Source: Diacronema lutheri (lineage: Eukaryota; Haptophyta; Pavlovophyceae; Pavlovales; Pavlovaceae). Taken from it: 64,000 nt of DNA. This document shows positions 11,641 to 21,639 of this stretch, one piece after another. A program made the position numbers and the translations under genes. The stretch is from positions 186,001 to 250,000 of the forward strand of contig JAGTXO010000035.1 in the NCBI GenBank assembly GCA_019448385.1, written 5' to 3'. The notes beneath the pieces are model-generated. The model was not told the origin of the DNA, did no database searches, and saw nothing but the letters and a program-made list of their open reading frames with translations. Position 1 is the first letter of the stretch. Each line of letters opens with the position of its first letter.

Positions 11641-12576
11641 CGCGTTGTTCAAGCGGCACAGCGCGCATACCGGCAGCGTAGTTGACGAGGCGAACGGGTG
11701 CCGCGCGGGCATGGCGAATGGCGGCTCGGACAATGTGCGCCGCGCCATCCCGATGCGCCGCGCGCCGCGCCGCGCCCCGTCGCGCCACGCGGTGCCGAGC
11801 TCACGTTCGCGCGGCTTGCGGGCCGGCCCTGCGCTACCGCCGCTTTGCAGGGCCACGCTTTCGTCGAAGTAGCCGACGCATCGGCCGAGGCTGCCAGCAG
11901 TCAACTCGCCCCTGCGGCAGCCGGCGATGCGGCCGGCGGGGGCGCGGTGGGTGCGGCGGGCGGACGCGCGAAGCGCGCGAGCGAGGGTGGGCGCGGCAGC
12001 TGGTCCAACTTTGACAGCACGCTGGACGCAGCGCACCTGACGGGCACATGGACGCAGCCCGCGTCCGCCGAGCGCGCGTGGCTCGTGCAGACGTTCTCGC
12101 GCGCGTTGCGCTCGCCGATCCTCGAGGCGGAGCAGCGGCTCAGCTCGCCCGCGGCGATGCGCGTCAAGCTCGTCTCGTGCGCCGCGCTCGTCGCCGGGTG
12201 CGGTGTGATCGGCGGTATCCTCTACTTTGGCGGCGGCGTGATCTTTGTCACAGTCATCCTCTTCCTCTTTTATAACGACGACCTGCCGCTTGTAACCGGC
12301 ACGGGCTGTGCGCTCATGTCGTGCGTGTGCGCCGGGCTACTGCTCACCTTTGTGGATAGGCCGGTGCAGCTCGACCCCGAGCTGCCCATGTTTGCGCTGC
12401 TGCTGCTGCCGTGCGTCGTGGCCGGGACGGCGGTCTCGTCGCACGCGATGCTCTATCTGTCGCGCACGTCGGTGCTTCTGCTCGTGTCGGCAGTCGCCCT
12501 CGTGATGGGCGTGCTCATCACCTTTCAGCGGCAGATCTTCTCGTGGGCGGCCGTTGGGGAGGCGAGCCACAGCTGA
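11024..12576 (+). CDS. TauE/SafE-like multi-pass membrane protein with polyglutamine loop
   Basis: Probable anion/sulfite exporter-type membrane protein. Exon 1 (11024-11677) starts MLAGFAMIMMPTSG and gives three to four hydrophobic helices with the TauE-like signature of a small-residue-rich helix, then RKGRVDYGFVLRFGPL. A hydrophilic loop carries (Gln)30. Exon 2 (about 11851-12576) gives a second set of helices beginning GGILYFGGGVIFVTV. The two-half architecture matches the TauE/SafE family, whose members have two repeats of about four helices. The best phase-0 splice is GT at 11678 to AG at 11850 (173 bp), but other donors nearby are possible. Length is about 459 residues. Substrate is unknown; the family assignment is from pattern memory and moderate. 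Confidence 0.55.
11549..11640 (+). repeat. (CAG)30 trinucleotide repeat encoding poly-Gln
   Basis: Thirty uninterrupted CAG codons followed by CAC lie in the predicted cytosolic loop between the two halves of the TauE/SafE-like protein. The pure codon run implies recent slippage expansion and length polymorphism. Confidence 0.95.
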
Positions 12577-12885
12577 CGCGCGCGGCGGGCGGGTGCGCCG
12601 CGCCTGCCGACGCCCGCCGTCGCGCATCCATGCCCGGCGGCCGCGCCCAGCTGGCAGCCGCTGCGCGCCGGCCGGCACTCCGCACGGCTCGACTTCTCCG
12701 CCCTTGCCGGCATGGTCGACCTTTGACCGCGCATCTGGCAGTGCGAGTGTAGCCCACGCGCGCCGTGGGGCTCCATCGCCCTTCCCGTTGAGACTTGAGT
12801 CCACCCGCCCGCGACGTTTCAACTTTCACCGGGTCGCCAATCGCCATCGTGTCCACGCGGACGCCATCGCCCTCCCGCGTGGACG
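12577..12885. other. Intergenic region upstream of IMP3
   Basis: 309 bases between two same-strand genes. No recognisable element; it presumably contains the terminator of the upstream gene and the promoter of IMP3. Confidence 0.4.
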
Positions 12886-13530
12886 ATGCGGACGCTCAAG
12901 TACCATGAGCGCAAGCTGCTCAAGAAGGTGGACTTCCTGCAGTGGAAGCAGGACGACAACATCCGCGAGGTTAAGATCCTCCGTCGTTACCGCATCCAGC
13001 ACCGCGACGAGTACCACAAATACAACCGGCTGTGCGGCGCCGTCACAAAGGTGCGGACGGCCGCTCGCCGCTGCGCGTCCGTGCCCCGGGCCCTGGCGTC
13101 GCCCACATGGCCCTCGCACGCCCTCCTGTGTGCGCACTGCCGCTCACTTCAGACGGTCAGCATGCTCAAGGAGCTCGAGCCGAGCGACCCGTTCCGGCTC
13201 GAGACGACGGAGCGGCTGCTTGCGAAGCTGTACGACATGGGAGTTATCCACGTCAAGAAGCTGAGCTCGTGCGACAAGCTTGCCGCGTCGAGCTTCTGCA
13301 GGAGGAGATTGCCCGTCGTGCTCGTCCGCCTACGCTACGCCGAGACGCTGAAAGAAGCTGTCACGCTCGTCGAGCAGGGGCACATCCGGATCGGCCCCGA
13401 GAACGTGACTGACCCGGCCTACCTCGTCACGCGCCAATTCGAGGACCTCATCACGTGGGTGGACACGTCGCGGATCAAGCGGCACGTGATGACATACAAT
13501 GACAAGCTGGACGACTACGATATGCTGTGA
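12886..13530 (+). CDS. IMP3: U3 snoRNP protein IMP3 (S4-domain rRNA processing factor)
   Basis: Component of the small-subunit processome that stabilises U3 snoRNA-pre-rRNA pairing in the nucleolus. Two exons, 12886-13050 and 13153-13530, are joined by a 102-bp phase-0 intron (GTGCGG...TTCAG), giving 180 residues against 184 in human. The N-terminus MRTLKYHERKLLKKVDFLQW matches the family, as do RRYRIQHRDEYHKYN, the S4 RNA-binding core (SSFCRRRLPVVLVRLRYAETL, VEQGHIRIGP) and the C-terminal TWVDTSRIKRHVMTYND. The frame stays open through the intron, so an unspliced reading is also possible. But removing it restores the AVTKTVSMLKEL continuity expected of IMP3. Confidence 0.95.
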   Translation: MRTLKYHERKLLKKVDFLQWKQDDNIREVKILRRYRIQHRDEYHKYNRLCGAVTKVRTAARRCASVPRALASPTWPSHALLCAHCRSLQTVSMLKELEPSDPFRLETTERLLAKLYDMGVIHVKKLSSCDKLAASSFCRRRLPVVLVRLRYAETLKEAVTLVEQGHIRIGPENVTDPAYLVTRQFEDLITWVDTSRIKRHVMTYNDKLDDYDML

Positions 13531-13691
13531 CCGAGGCGCGCGCTGACCCTGGCATTCATCATCACGGTGCAATGTGCAGGGAGAACCCTGAGGCGCGCGC
13601 TGACCCAGCTCATCAACCTGACGCGGAGCGCAGGCCAGCCGGCCAACCAGCTAGAAGCCCGCGCCGTCCCGCAGCGCGCCCGGAGCGCATC
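13531..13691. other. Convergent intergenic spacer with an 18-bp direct repeat
   Basis: Lies between the IMP3 stop and the stop of the next minus-strand gene. The string GAGGCGCGCGCTGACCC occurs twice (about 13533 and 13590). It probably holds both polyadenylation regions. Confidence 0.4.
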
Positions 13692-14306
13692 TCACTCGTC
13701 CCAGTCGTCAAAGAGGCCAGACTCGAGGACGTTCTGGTCGTAGAGCTCCTCGACGTGCTGCACGAGCTCGGCGGTCGGCAGCGAGCCGTGCTGCCACTCG
13801 GCAAACTGCGTGAGCAACGCCGGCTTGTGCGGCGTCACCTTGGCCGCTTCAAGCGCCGTTTCGAACTGGTCGAAGATGGACGGCAAGTACTCGTCGTCGC
13901 TCGACGTTGCGCCGCTCGCCACCTTGCGCGCGCGGCGCCATGCGACCGAGGCGGCGGTAGCGGCGAGCGCGTGAGCGCGGCGCGCTAGTCGCCGCGACGA
14001 GGCACTCTGTGCACAACCGCGTGTGCGCCAGATTGCTTTCAAGCACGCGCGCGGCTCGCGGAGTCTCTCTCTCTCTCTCCCTCCCTTCTCTCTCCCTCTC
14101 GCCGCGCGCGTCTCTCACCTGCACGCCTTTGTCCTTGAGCTTGGCAACAAGCTTGTCTTGCATGAGCGCAAGGTCCGCCTCCTTGCTCTCGTCGCCCATC
14201 GAATCGAGCGCGGCGGTGTAGCTCGAGTCCCAGTCAGCAAGCTCGGCCTCAGTCAGCGTTATGTTGGGCTGCGCTCGTTGCGAGAGAAGAAGGAAGGAAA
14301 GGGAAA

Positions 14307-14337
<31 letters not shown>

Positions 14338-15899
14338 CGCACCGCAAGCCGCGCGTGACGCGTTGGCGAGCGCGACGTGACGCGGCGAGTCGATGTGGGC
14401 AGGCAGAGTGCCATACGCATAGCCGCGCGGCTCCAAGAGCGGCCAGCCGGCGGGCGGACGGGTGCGCATGGCCGCCGTGCGCACGCAGGGGAGCAGGGGC
14501 ATGCCGAGCGGCAGCCGCCGCACCAGGTGAGCGCGGCGACGGCACGCGCGCGCGCGCGCACCATGGCCTGCAGCCGCGCAAGCAGCTTGTCGAGCGCGTA
14601 GCGCATGCGCGACTCTTCGTAGTCCTCGCCGTCAGCCTCGCCCTCTCCGCCGTGCTCCCTGTGGGAGGCGGGCTCGTCGTCGTCGTCGTCGTCGCCGAAG
14701 TCGTAGCCCTCCCTGTAACCCTCCTCCGCATCCTCGTGGTAGTCGGATCCCTCGCCGTACTGCGCCTCAAACTGATCACGCTCGCGCTGTGCGGGGCATG
14801 GCGCCCCACACGGTCGGGCGCGCAGCGCATGGCGCAGGAGGGATGGAAGGGATGGAAGGGATGGAAGGGATGGAAGGGATGGAAGGGATGGAAGGGATGG
14901 AAGGGATGGAAGGGATGGAAGGGATGGAAGGGATGGAAGGGATGGGAGGGATGGAAGGCGTGGCGCGTGAGCCCGCGGTACAACATGCGCGCGGTGTCCA
15001 GACCGTGGCGCCACGCGCCGGGGCGCGCGGCGCCACGGTGAAGAGGGGCACGCGACCGGGTGGCCGCCAAGATGCGCTGCGGCCTCGCCATGCGCCGCGC
15101 CCGCGCCCCTTTGGCGTGCATCCGGCGGAAAGTGACAGACGCCCGGTGCGGCTGGCCGTGGCGCGCCCGCATGGGTCCGCGCCGATGTGCGCGCAGCGCG
15201 CCACGCGAACGCGTGCTCGCCCCGCGCTCGTCTGAGCGCGGTGGGAGCGCGCGCGACGGAGATCAGGCTGCGGGCGCACACGTGCGGCGCGGCGCAAAGC
15301 GCGAGCGGACCTGGTCGAGCTTCAGATCCTGGATGATCTCTGCGGTCAAGTTGTGCAGCTTCTCGCCCGCGCGCTTCCCCTCGGCATTGACGTCAGACCA
15401 CAGCTGCCGCATCGCCATCTCGAGCTGCTCGTCCAGCTCGAGCTCGAGCTTGGTCAGCTGCGTGCGCAGCGTCGCGTTTTGCGCCGTCGCCTCGTCCACC
15501 GTCGAGCGCACAGCGTTCTGGTACTCGCCGACGGCACGGTACATGCGCGCGCGGTATTCGCGCAGGATGGACATGTCGCGCACTTCGTCGCGCATCTGCT
15601 GCTGTAGGCGCATGCCCAGCCGTCCCACCTGCAGGCGGAGGTGGTGCTCCTCGCGCCGGTGCACTCCAGTTTCGCGCGCTTTCATCCGTCGCTCAATGTG
15701 CACGTCGTACATGGTCGAGGCGAGGACCATCAGGAGGACGCACACGCCAATCAGCGAGAAGAGGAGGATCTTGAGGCAGACGTTTTGCCTCACCACGTAC
15801 GCCTTTGTCTTGTCGCCGGGGCCCACCTTGGTGAGCGTCGTGAAAGGCAACATGTCTCCGCCGAGCGATGGCGGGCAGGTCTGCTGGTTCTGAAGAACG
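13692..15899 (-). CDS. Unrecognised membrane-anchored coiled-coil acidic protein, multi-exon
   Basis: I do not recognise this family. The first clear exon (about 15899-15316) starts after a strong acceptor (TTCTTCAG). It contains MLPFTTLTKVGPGDKTKAY, then one hydrophobic helix (ILLFSLIGVCVLLMVLA) and a long coiled coil, suggesting a signal-anchor type II protein. Later exons, plausibly of the same gene, are: about 15090-14990 (RILAATRSRAP onward); about 14785-14562, acidic and Tyr-rich (GSDYHEDAEEGYREGYDFG, then six Asp); about 14266-14120 (PNITLTEAELADWDSSYT); and about 13924-13692, ending VLESGLFDDWDE-stop. Intron borders with GTGCG and GCAG support this chain. One intron holds a 10-bp minisatellite and another a 31-C tract. 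Whether the membrane exon and the later exons form one gene is inferred. Confidence 0.5.
14307..14337 (-). repeat. 31-nt poly-G/poly-C tract in intron
   Basis: A run of 31 G on the plus strand reads as poly-C on the coding strand, just upstream of the acceptor ...GCGCAG before PNITLTEAE. It sits where a polypyrimidine tract is expected. Confidence 0.9.
14841..14958. repeat. 10-bp minisatellite (GGATGGAAGG)n
   Basis: About twelve copies of GGATGGAAGG with one variant near the right end. It lies inside a predicted intron of the minus-strand acidic protein gene. Confidence 0.95.
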
Positions 15900-16129
15900 A
15901 CGAAAATAGAAGGGGTCAGGGTGCTTTTTTGACTCTTGCGTAGCGACTCGACCGGGTCCGGAGCCTGCGACCGCCGACCGGCCGCCCTCCCGGCCCTCGG
16001 GCGGCCCTGCGCGCATGCACGACGGTGCAGACCGCCGAGCCCGCGCGCCCAAGCCGAGAGCGGGCACAGCTCGGCGCGCGCTCTCAGCCCGCGCATGCGC
16101 CGCGCGCCGCCTGCGCGGCGGTCGCGACA

Positions 16130-17143
16130 TCACATGACGCAGCACGGCAGGTCCTTGCCACCCTCCTCGCCCTCACCACCATCGAGCAGCGCCTCGAGCT
16201 CGATCCCCGGCGCGAGCTCCCTCATCAGCTCCTTTGGCGGTTGGCCGTGCCGCTGCATCTCGTGCATGAGCGCCATCACGGGCGCGCCGTCCTCGCCGGC
16301 CTCGTACGCCGCGACGATTTGAGCGAGGCATGCCTGCTGCGCCTCGTACCGCGCGCGCTCGTCCGCGTGCAGCTCCGCCGCGTGCGCCTCCATCCACGGC
16401 CCGAAGAGCGCGCGCAGCTGCGTGAGCGGCTCGAGCATCACGTCGCGCGAGAGGAGCTGCGCCATCATGCCCTCGACGGCGGTGGCGAACTCGTCGTTGT
16501 CGCTCATCGAGTCGAGGCCCTCCGCGAGTTTTTTAAGCAGGTTGGCGCCGAGCGCGTCCTCGCTGCCGCCGCCGCCCGATCGCCCGCCCGCCGAACCTGA
16601 CGAGAGCGCCTCGGCAGAGCGCGCGAGCATGCGCAGCGTTTGCTCGGCGCTCGCGTCATGCGCTCCCTGCGCTGCGCTGGGCACACCATCGCCACCACCA
16701 CCACCGCCATCGCTCCCGTCGCCGCCTGCCCCAGCGCCATCGCCACTTTGGCCGCCGGCCGCTGCCGCGGCGCGCTCGGCGACGGCCGAGCCGGGCTGCT
16801 GCTCCCTTGCCTCGCGCTCGAGCTGCGAGAGCGCGTCCTCGAGCTGACGCATGAGTTTACCATCGTCAGACTTGCTTATGCTCTCCATCAGCTGCTCCAT
16901 GCTCGCCGCCAGCTCGTCGACGAGCGGGTCGTCGTTGCCGTCGTCGTCCGCGCCGCGCGCGCGCTCCGCTGGGCCGGCCGGCTCGCGCGGCGCGGCGTCG
17001 CGCGCCATGGGCGGCGTAGGCGCCTTCGCCGCAGCCACGCCAGAGACCGCGCCGGCGGCTGCGCTGCCAGCCTGCGCGCCTCCGCCCTCGATGCTCTCGA
17101 AGTCGTCGAGCGCCTCATCGAGCAGCGCGTCCAGGTCCGCCAT
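16130..17143 (-). CDS. PEX19: Peroxisomal membrane protein import receptor PEX19
   Basis: Cytosolic chaperone and receptor for peroxisomal membrane proteins; works with PEX3. A single exon of 337 residues starts at MADLDALLDEALDDFES, the classic N-terminal PEX3-binding amphipathic helix. Conserved helices follow, including DPLVDELAASMEQLMESISKS, NLLKKLAEGLDSMSDNDEF and MMAQLLSRDVMLEPLTQL. The C-terminal half matches the membrane-protein-signal-binding domain (YEAQQACLAQIVAAYE, MHEMQRHGQPPKELM). It ends in CCVM, a CaaX farnesylation box as in yeast and human PEX19. An ATG further upstream in frame exists, but the PEX3 helix marks this start. The gene is divergent from the RNA polymerase gene with only 55 bases between ATGs. 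Confidence 0.95.
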   Translation of the reverse strand: MADLDALLDEALDDFESIEGGGAQAGSAAAGAVSGVAAAKAPTPPMARDAAPREPAGPAERARGADDDGNDDPLVDELAASMEQLMESISKSDDGKLMRQLEDALSQLEREAREQQPGSAVAERAAAAAGGQSGDGAGAGGDGSDGGGGGGDGVPSAAQGAHDASAEQTLRMLARSAEALSSGSAGGRSGGGGSEDALGANLLKKLAEGLDSMSDNDEFATAVEGMMAQLLSRDVMLEPLTQLRALFGPWMEAHAAELHADERARYEAQQACLAQIVAAYEAGEDGAPVMALMHEMQRHGQPPKELMRELAPGIELEALLDGGEGEEGGKDLPCCVM

Positions 17144-17198
17144 TTTTTTTTTCCGGTTGGGCTCCGGCGCTTGCGTGCAAAGGCGACGTGCGGGAGCG
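17144..17198. promoter_or_regulatory. 55-bp bidirectional promoter between PEX19 and RNA polymerase gene
   Basis: The two ATGs point away from each other with 55 bases between them, including a T10 run (17144-17153). If both starts are right, the 5' UTRs and core promoters are very short or overlap the other gene. Confidence 0.55.
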
Positions 17199-20100
17199 AT
17201 GCCGGCACCCGGGCGCGTCGTCGAGTTCGCCGCGCTCTCCGCAGGCTGCTCTCGCGGGCTGCAGCTGTTGCGCCCGGCGGCGAGCCGGGCGCGCGCGACG
17301 CTGATCGCGCGCGCGCGCGCACCCGCGCCACTCGGCCGCAGCGCGACGACACTCTGCGCGCCACGCGCGCCGGGCGCGGCCGCTTTGCGCCTCGCGCGCT
17401 GCGCGCACGCGCACCTCTCGACGGCGAACGCGCAGCTGTCAAGCCTGTCTGTGCCGCCGCCGCTCGACTTTGACTTTGATGGCGAAGACGGCGGCTCCTC
17501 CGGCCAATACCTCCGCGAGGCCTTTGCGCAGTTCCACGGGCGACAACGGCGCAGCTCGGCCGAGGTGGCGTCCGACGGCGAGCGCAAGGCCGCGATCAGC
17601 GCGCGCGACGAGGAGCAAATCGACGAGTACTACGCGAGTCTGCGGGCGGAATACGGCGACGACGTTGAGCTCCCGGCGCGCGAGCGCGTGCGCGAGCAGC
17701 TGCATCGCGAGGAGCGTGTCTACCAGCTCGCGGTCGAGGAGTACCGCGCGCTGCACGAGAACCTCGTCGCGCGCGGCCTCGTCACGCAGCTCGGCGGCCG
17801 GCAGGTGAAGACGCAGCTGGCAATGTGGGTGCGCACGCTCGCGCACGGCGTGCAGCACGAGCTCCACGTCGCCGAGCGCTCTGGCCGCTCGGGCTGCGCG
17901 TTCGCACCGATTTGCGAGGCGCTGCGCCTCATCCCGTCCGACACGCTCGCCGTCATCACGTTGCACACGTGCGTCGGGCAGCTGATGCGCGAGCCGGGCG
18001 GGCTCAGCTACACACAGGTGGCGCGAGAACTGGGCAAGCACGTGCGCGACGAGTACGAGGTGATCGTCAGCGATGAGACCAAGCGGCGCGAGCGCGCGCT
18101 GCACGCCGCGCGCTCGGAGGAGGGCGGCGAGGGCGGCGGCGAGGGCTCGGGCGCGGCGGAGGGTTTGGCTGGCGCGAGCGCGAGCACGGCGGGCTCGACC
18201 GGCGCGGAAGCGGCCGTGGAGGCGGCCAACGTCGCTGCCGCCGACGGCGTGGCGCCCGCCAGCGCGCGCGCGCCCGCCGGCGGGGAGACGGGCGGTGGCA
18301 CCTCACGCAGCGGCAAGAGGGCCAAGCGCTCGCCGCGCGCGCGTGAGGGCGCGAGCGGCACGACGGTCGCCGAGCTCGCTGGCATGGAGTGGCCGCCGCC
18401 AAACCCGTGGGCGGGCGACGCGAAGAAATCGGAGGATGGTGCCGAGGAGCTCGAGGTGAAGGTGTCCTCTTTCCTCATCCTGCAGCTTCTCACCCACTGC
18501 AAAGTCGCGCTGACTGACGAGGAGGTTGCGCACTACGGCGCGCAGCACGCAGACGCGTACGACGTGCCCGCGCCGGTCGAAGGCGCGTCGCCGCCCGAGC
18601 GTCACGTGATCCCGCGCCAGGCGACGCGCGCGCGGCTCGAGCACGCGGGCGAGAGCGCCGGGACGGCCGACGATGGCGCCGAGGGCGCGGCTGGTGGCGC
18701 GGGCGCGCCTGCGGGCGAGGCGGGCGAGGTCGCCGTGTGGATCTGCCCGGCATTCGGGCACCGGCTCGTCCCATTCGGCAACAAAGTGCAGAAGAGCAAG
18801 GGAATGCGCAGGATGCGCGGCGAGCTCATCGCCCACCCGGCGCTCTACGACTGGCTTCGTTCACCGCTCACCGCCAGCCTGCACAAGGCGCGCTTCGAGC
18901 CGATGCTCGTGCCGCCGCTGCCATGGCGAGGCGTGAGCGACGGCGGCTTCCTCACCGTCGGCCGGCCGATCGCGCGACGCGCCACTCGCGCGCAGGTGGG
19001 CAAGATGGAGGCGGCGGCTGAATCGATGTCGACGGTCTACCGCGGCCTCAACGTCCTCGCGAGCACGCCGTGGCGCATTGACGGCAAGGTGCTCGCCGCG
19101 TCTCGCGCGCTGTGGGATGCGGGCGGGCACGTCGCCGCGCTGCCGCGCCGCGAGAGCGTTCCGATTGCCGAGATGCCCGACAAGGCGGCCGCGTCGGACA
19201 CGGAGATGAAGCAATGGCGATACGCGGCGTACAGGACGCACAAGGACAACGCGGAGCAGCACTCGCTCTCGTGCGACCATCAGATCAAGCTCTCGCAGGC
19301 TGAGAGCCTGCTCGACGCGCCGCGTGTCTACTTCCCCCACTCCATGGACTTTCGCGGGCGCGTCTACCCGATGCCGCCCAACCTCAACCACCTCGGCGCT
19401 GACGCGAGCCGCGCGCTGCTGCGCTTTGCGCGCGCGCGCGCGCTCGGCGAGCGCGGCACTGGCTGGCTGCTCGTCCACCTGGCCAACCTGTGCGGGCACG
19501 ACAAGGTGCCGATGGCCGATCGTCGTGATTGGAGCGCTGCGCACGTCGCGCATGTCTGCGCGAGCTCTGCGGACCCGCTGCGAAACCGTTGGTGGGCTGA
19601 GCAGGACGAGCCGTTTCAGGTGCTTGCCGCATGCCACGAGCTCGCAGCGGTGCTCAGCATGCCCGCGCACGCGCGGCCGCTCTTCGAGTCGAGCCTCCCC
19701 GTGCACATGGACGGCTCGTGCAACGGGCTGCAGCATTACGCGGTGCGCGCAGCCACCGCTGCCATTTCCGCGCGCGCGCCGCGCTCGCGCGCGCAGCTGC
19801 GCCGCGCGCGCCACCGAGGCGCTCACGCCGCGCCGCGCGCTGCGCGTCGCGCGCGCCGCGCGACCGGCGCGTCCGCCCGCCTTCCGCCCGCGCAGGCGCT
19901 CGGCCGCGACGCGAATGGCGGCGAGCAGGTCAATTTGACGCGACGGACCGTGCCCGGCGATGTGTACATGGCGGTCGCGCGCGACGTGATCTCGCGCAAC
20001 GCGCGCGAGGCCGCGGAGGGGAACAAGAGCGCCGTGCTCCTCGACGGGCACATCAGCCGCAAGGTGGTCAAGCAGACGGTGATGACATCGGTCTACGGCG

Positions 20101-21094
20101 TCACCATGATCGGCGGGCGCGATCAAGTGCTCTCGCGTCTACGAGAGCTGCCCTGCATGCACGACGTGGACGACGCGGAGCTGAGCGCGGCCGCCCTCTA
20201 CCTCGCCCGGCTCACGCTCGATTCGCTTGGCGTTGTCTTCGTCTCGGCGAAGGCGATCCAGGACTGGCTCGGCAAAGTTGCGAGCAAGGTGACAAAGGTG
20301 CGTGCCGCCGTCGAGCTCGGGCGGGAGGCGCGCGCGGGCGCGAGCGCCGCCACCTTGCACAGGGAGCTGCGCGGAAGGGGGGGGGGGGGGGGGGGGCTGT
20401 ACGCCTTGTGCCGCGCCGCCCGGGTTGGCGTGTGCGCTCGTCCTGCCGCCGCCTTCCGCCGCGCTGCGCCGCCGCTCCACCCCGCCGCCGCGTGCACGCG
20501 ACGCCATCGTCCCAACTCTGACCCGCACCCTCGCCGCCGCTCCACCCCGCCGCCATCGTCCCAACTCTGACCCGCACCCTCGCCGCCGCTCCACCCCGCC
20601 GCCATCGCCCGTACGCCGCACAGGAGACCAAGCAGCCGATGGCGTGGGTGACGGCCCTCGGCATGCCGGTCGTGCAGCCGTACCGCAAAGAGAAGGTCTT
20701 CCAGATCCGCACCAAGCTGCAGCGCGTCACGCTCACGTCGAGCAGCGAGAGCCTGCCAATTGACACCGCCCGCCAGAAGACCGCCTTCCCGCCAAACTTT
20801 GTCCACTCCCTCGATGCGTCGCACATGCTGCGCACGGCGCTCGCGTGCCACGACGCTCGCATTGAGTACGCGGCCGTGCACGACTCGTACTGGACCCACG
20901 CGGCGACCGTCGACGAGATGGGCGTCATCCTGCGCGAGCAGTTTGTGCTCCTCCATGCGGATGACCACCTCGCCCGCCTCGTCGCCGACGTGGAGCGCGC
21001 GCACCCCGAGCTCGCCGGCAAACTGCCGCCGCCGCCGGCGCGGGGCACGCTCGATCTCAACGAGGTGCGCACCTCGACCTTCTTCTTTCACTGA
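17199..21094 (+). CDS. Organellar (T7-like, single-subunit) DNA-directed RNA polymerase
   Basis: Transcribes an organelle genome, most likely mitochondrial. Three exons, 17199-19742, 19896-20297 and 20624-21094, are joined by phase-0 introns (GTGCGCG..GCAG and GTGCGTG..ACAG), giving 1,138 residues. The N-terminus MPAPGRVVEFAALSAG is Arg/Ala-rich and lacks acidic residues for about 80 residues, as in a mitochondrial presequence. Motif A is HMDGSCNGLQHYA with the catalytic Asp. Motif B is ISRKVVKQTVMTSVYG with the nucleotide-binding Arg/Lys and the sugar-selecting Tyr. Motif C is AAVHDSYWTHA with the second catalytic Asp. VYFPHSMDFRGRVYP and TAFPPNFVHSLDASHM are also diagnostic, as is the C-terminal FFFH. 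A low-complexity Gly/Ala insert lies near residues 305-385. Confidence 0.95.
20379..20620 (+). repeat. Poly-G tract and 49-bp tandem repeat inside RNA polymerase intron 2
   Basis: Intron 2 (20298-20623) contains about 18 consecutive G near 20379-20396. After that come two to three copies of a 49-bp unit (CGCCGCCGCTCCACCCCGCC...CAACTCTGACC), including a perfect pair starting about 20532 and 20581. Its size, 326 bp, is more than twice the usual intron here. Confidence 0.8.
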
Positions 21095-21639
21095 GATCTA
21101 CACGATCATGAGACCCCCCCCCCCCCCCCCCCCCCACCCCACCACCCCCCCCCACCCCACCACCCCACCACCCCACCACCATGGTGCTATATACGGCGCG
21201 GTCCGGGCTGGTCCGGCCAGTGTAAGGCTGAGAGTACGACCCGGGTCGTACAATCAAGGGTTAAAAGCCAGGCAATGAGCGCTCGAGGGGTCGGAGCGAT
21301 GCTTAGGACGAGCCTAGGACCGAGACCCCCCTCCTGACCGGCCGATTTTGAGTAGAATTCGGGGTCGAGCGGGCGCGGCGGACGGAGGGCCCGAGCCGGG
21401 CCGACGGAGTTACCGACCCCGGAATGCGGGCGACCGGAAGGGCTTGGGTGATTGACGCAGAGTAGAATAGAATGGCGGATTCCGGGGGGGATCGCAACTG
21501 GCATCGCGCAAGCTGAGGCCCTCTGACTGACCGGACCGCGCCGAGTGCGCGTGCACCCCGTGGAGGGCGCGGCCAGTCGGACACTCTTCGCGACTGAGCT
21601 CGCCGCGGCATACCGTGCGCTGCGCCAGCGCGCTACTTG
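21095..21639. other. Intergenic region with C-rich low-complexity stretch
   Basis: 21114-21182 is almost pure C with CCCACCC units, just after the RNA polymerase stop. AGTAGAATTC and AGTAGAATAG occur near 21350 and 21462. No gene is recognised. The left border of the accessory region probably lies here. Confidence 0.4.

Noticed and set aside
12549-12573. VGEASHS at the C-terminus of the TauE/SafE-like protein, resembling the retroelement GEASHPGP box
   Set aside because: Too short, lacks the PGP part, and is the natural end of an in-frame membrane protein; judged coincidence.
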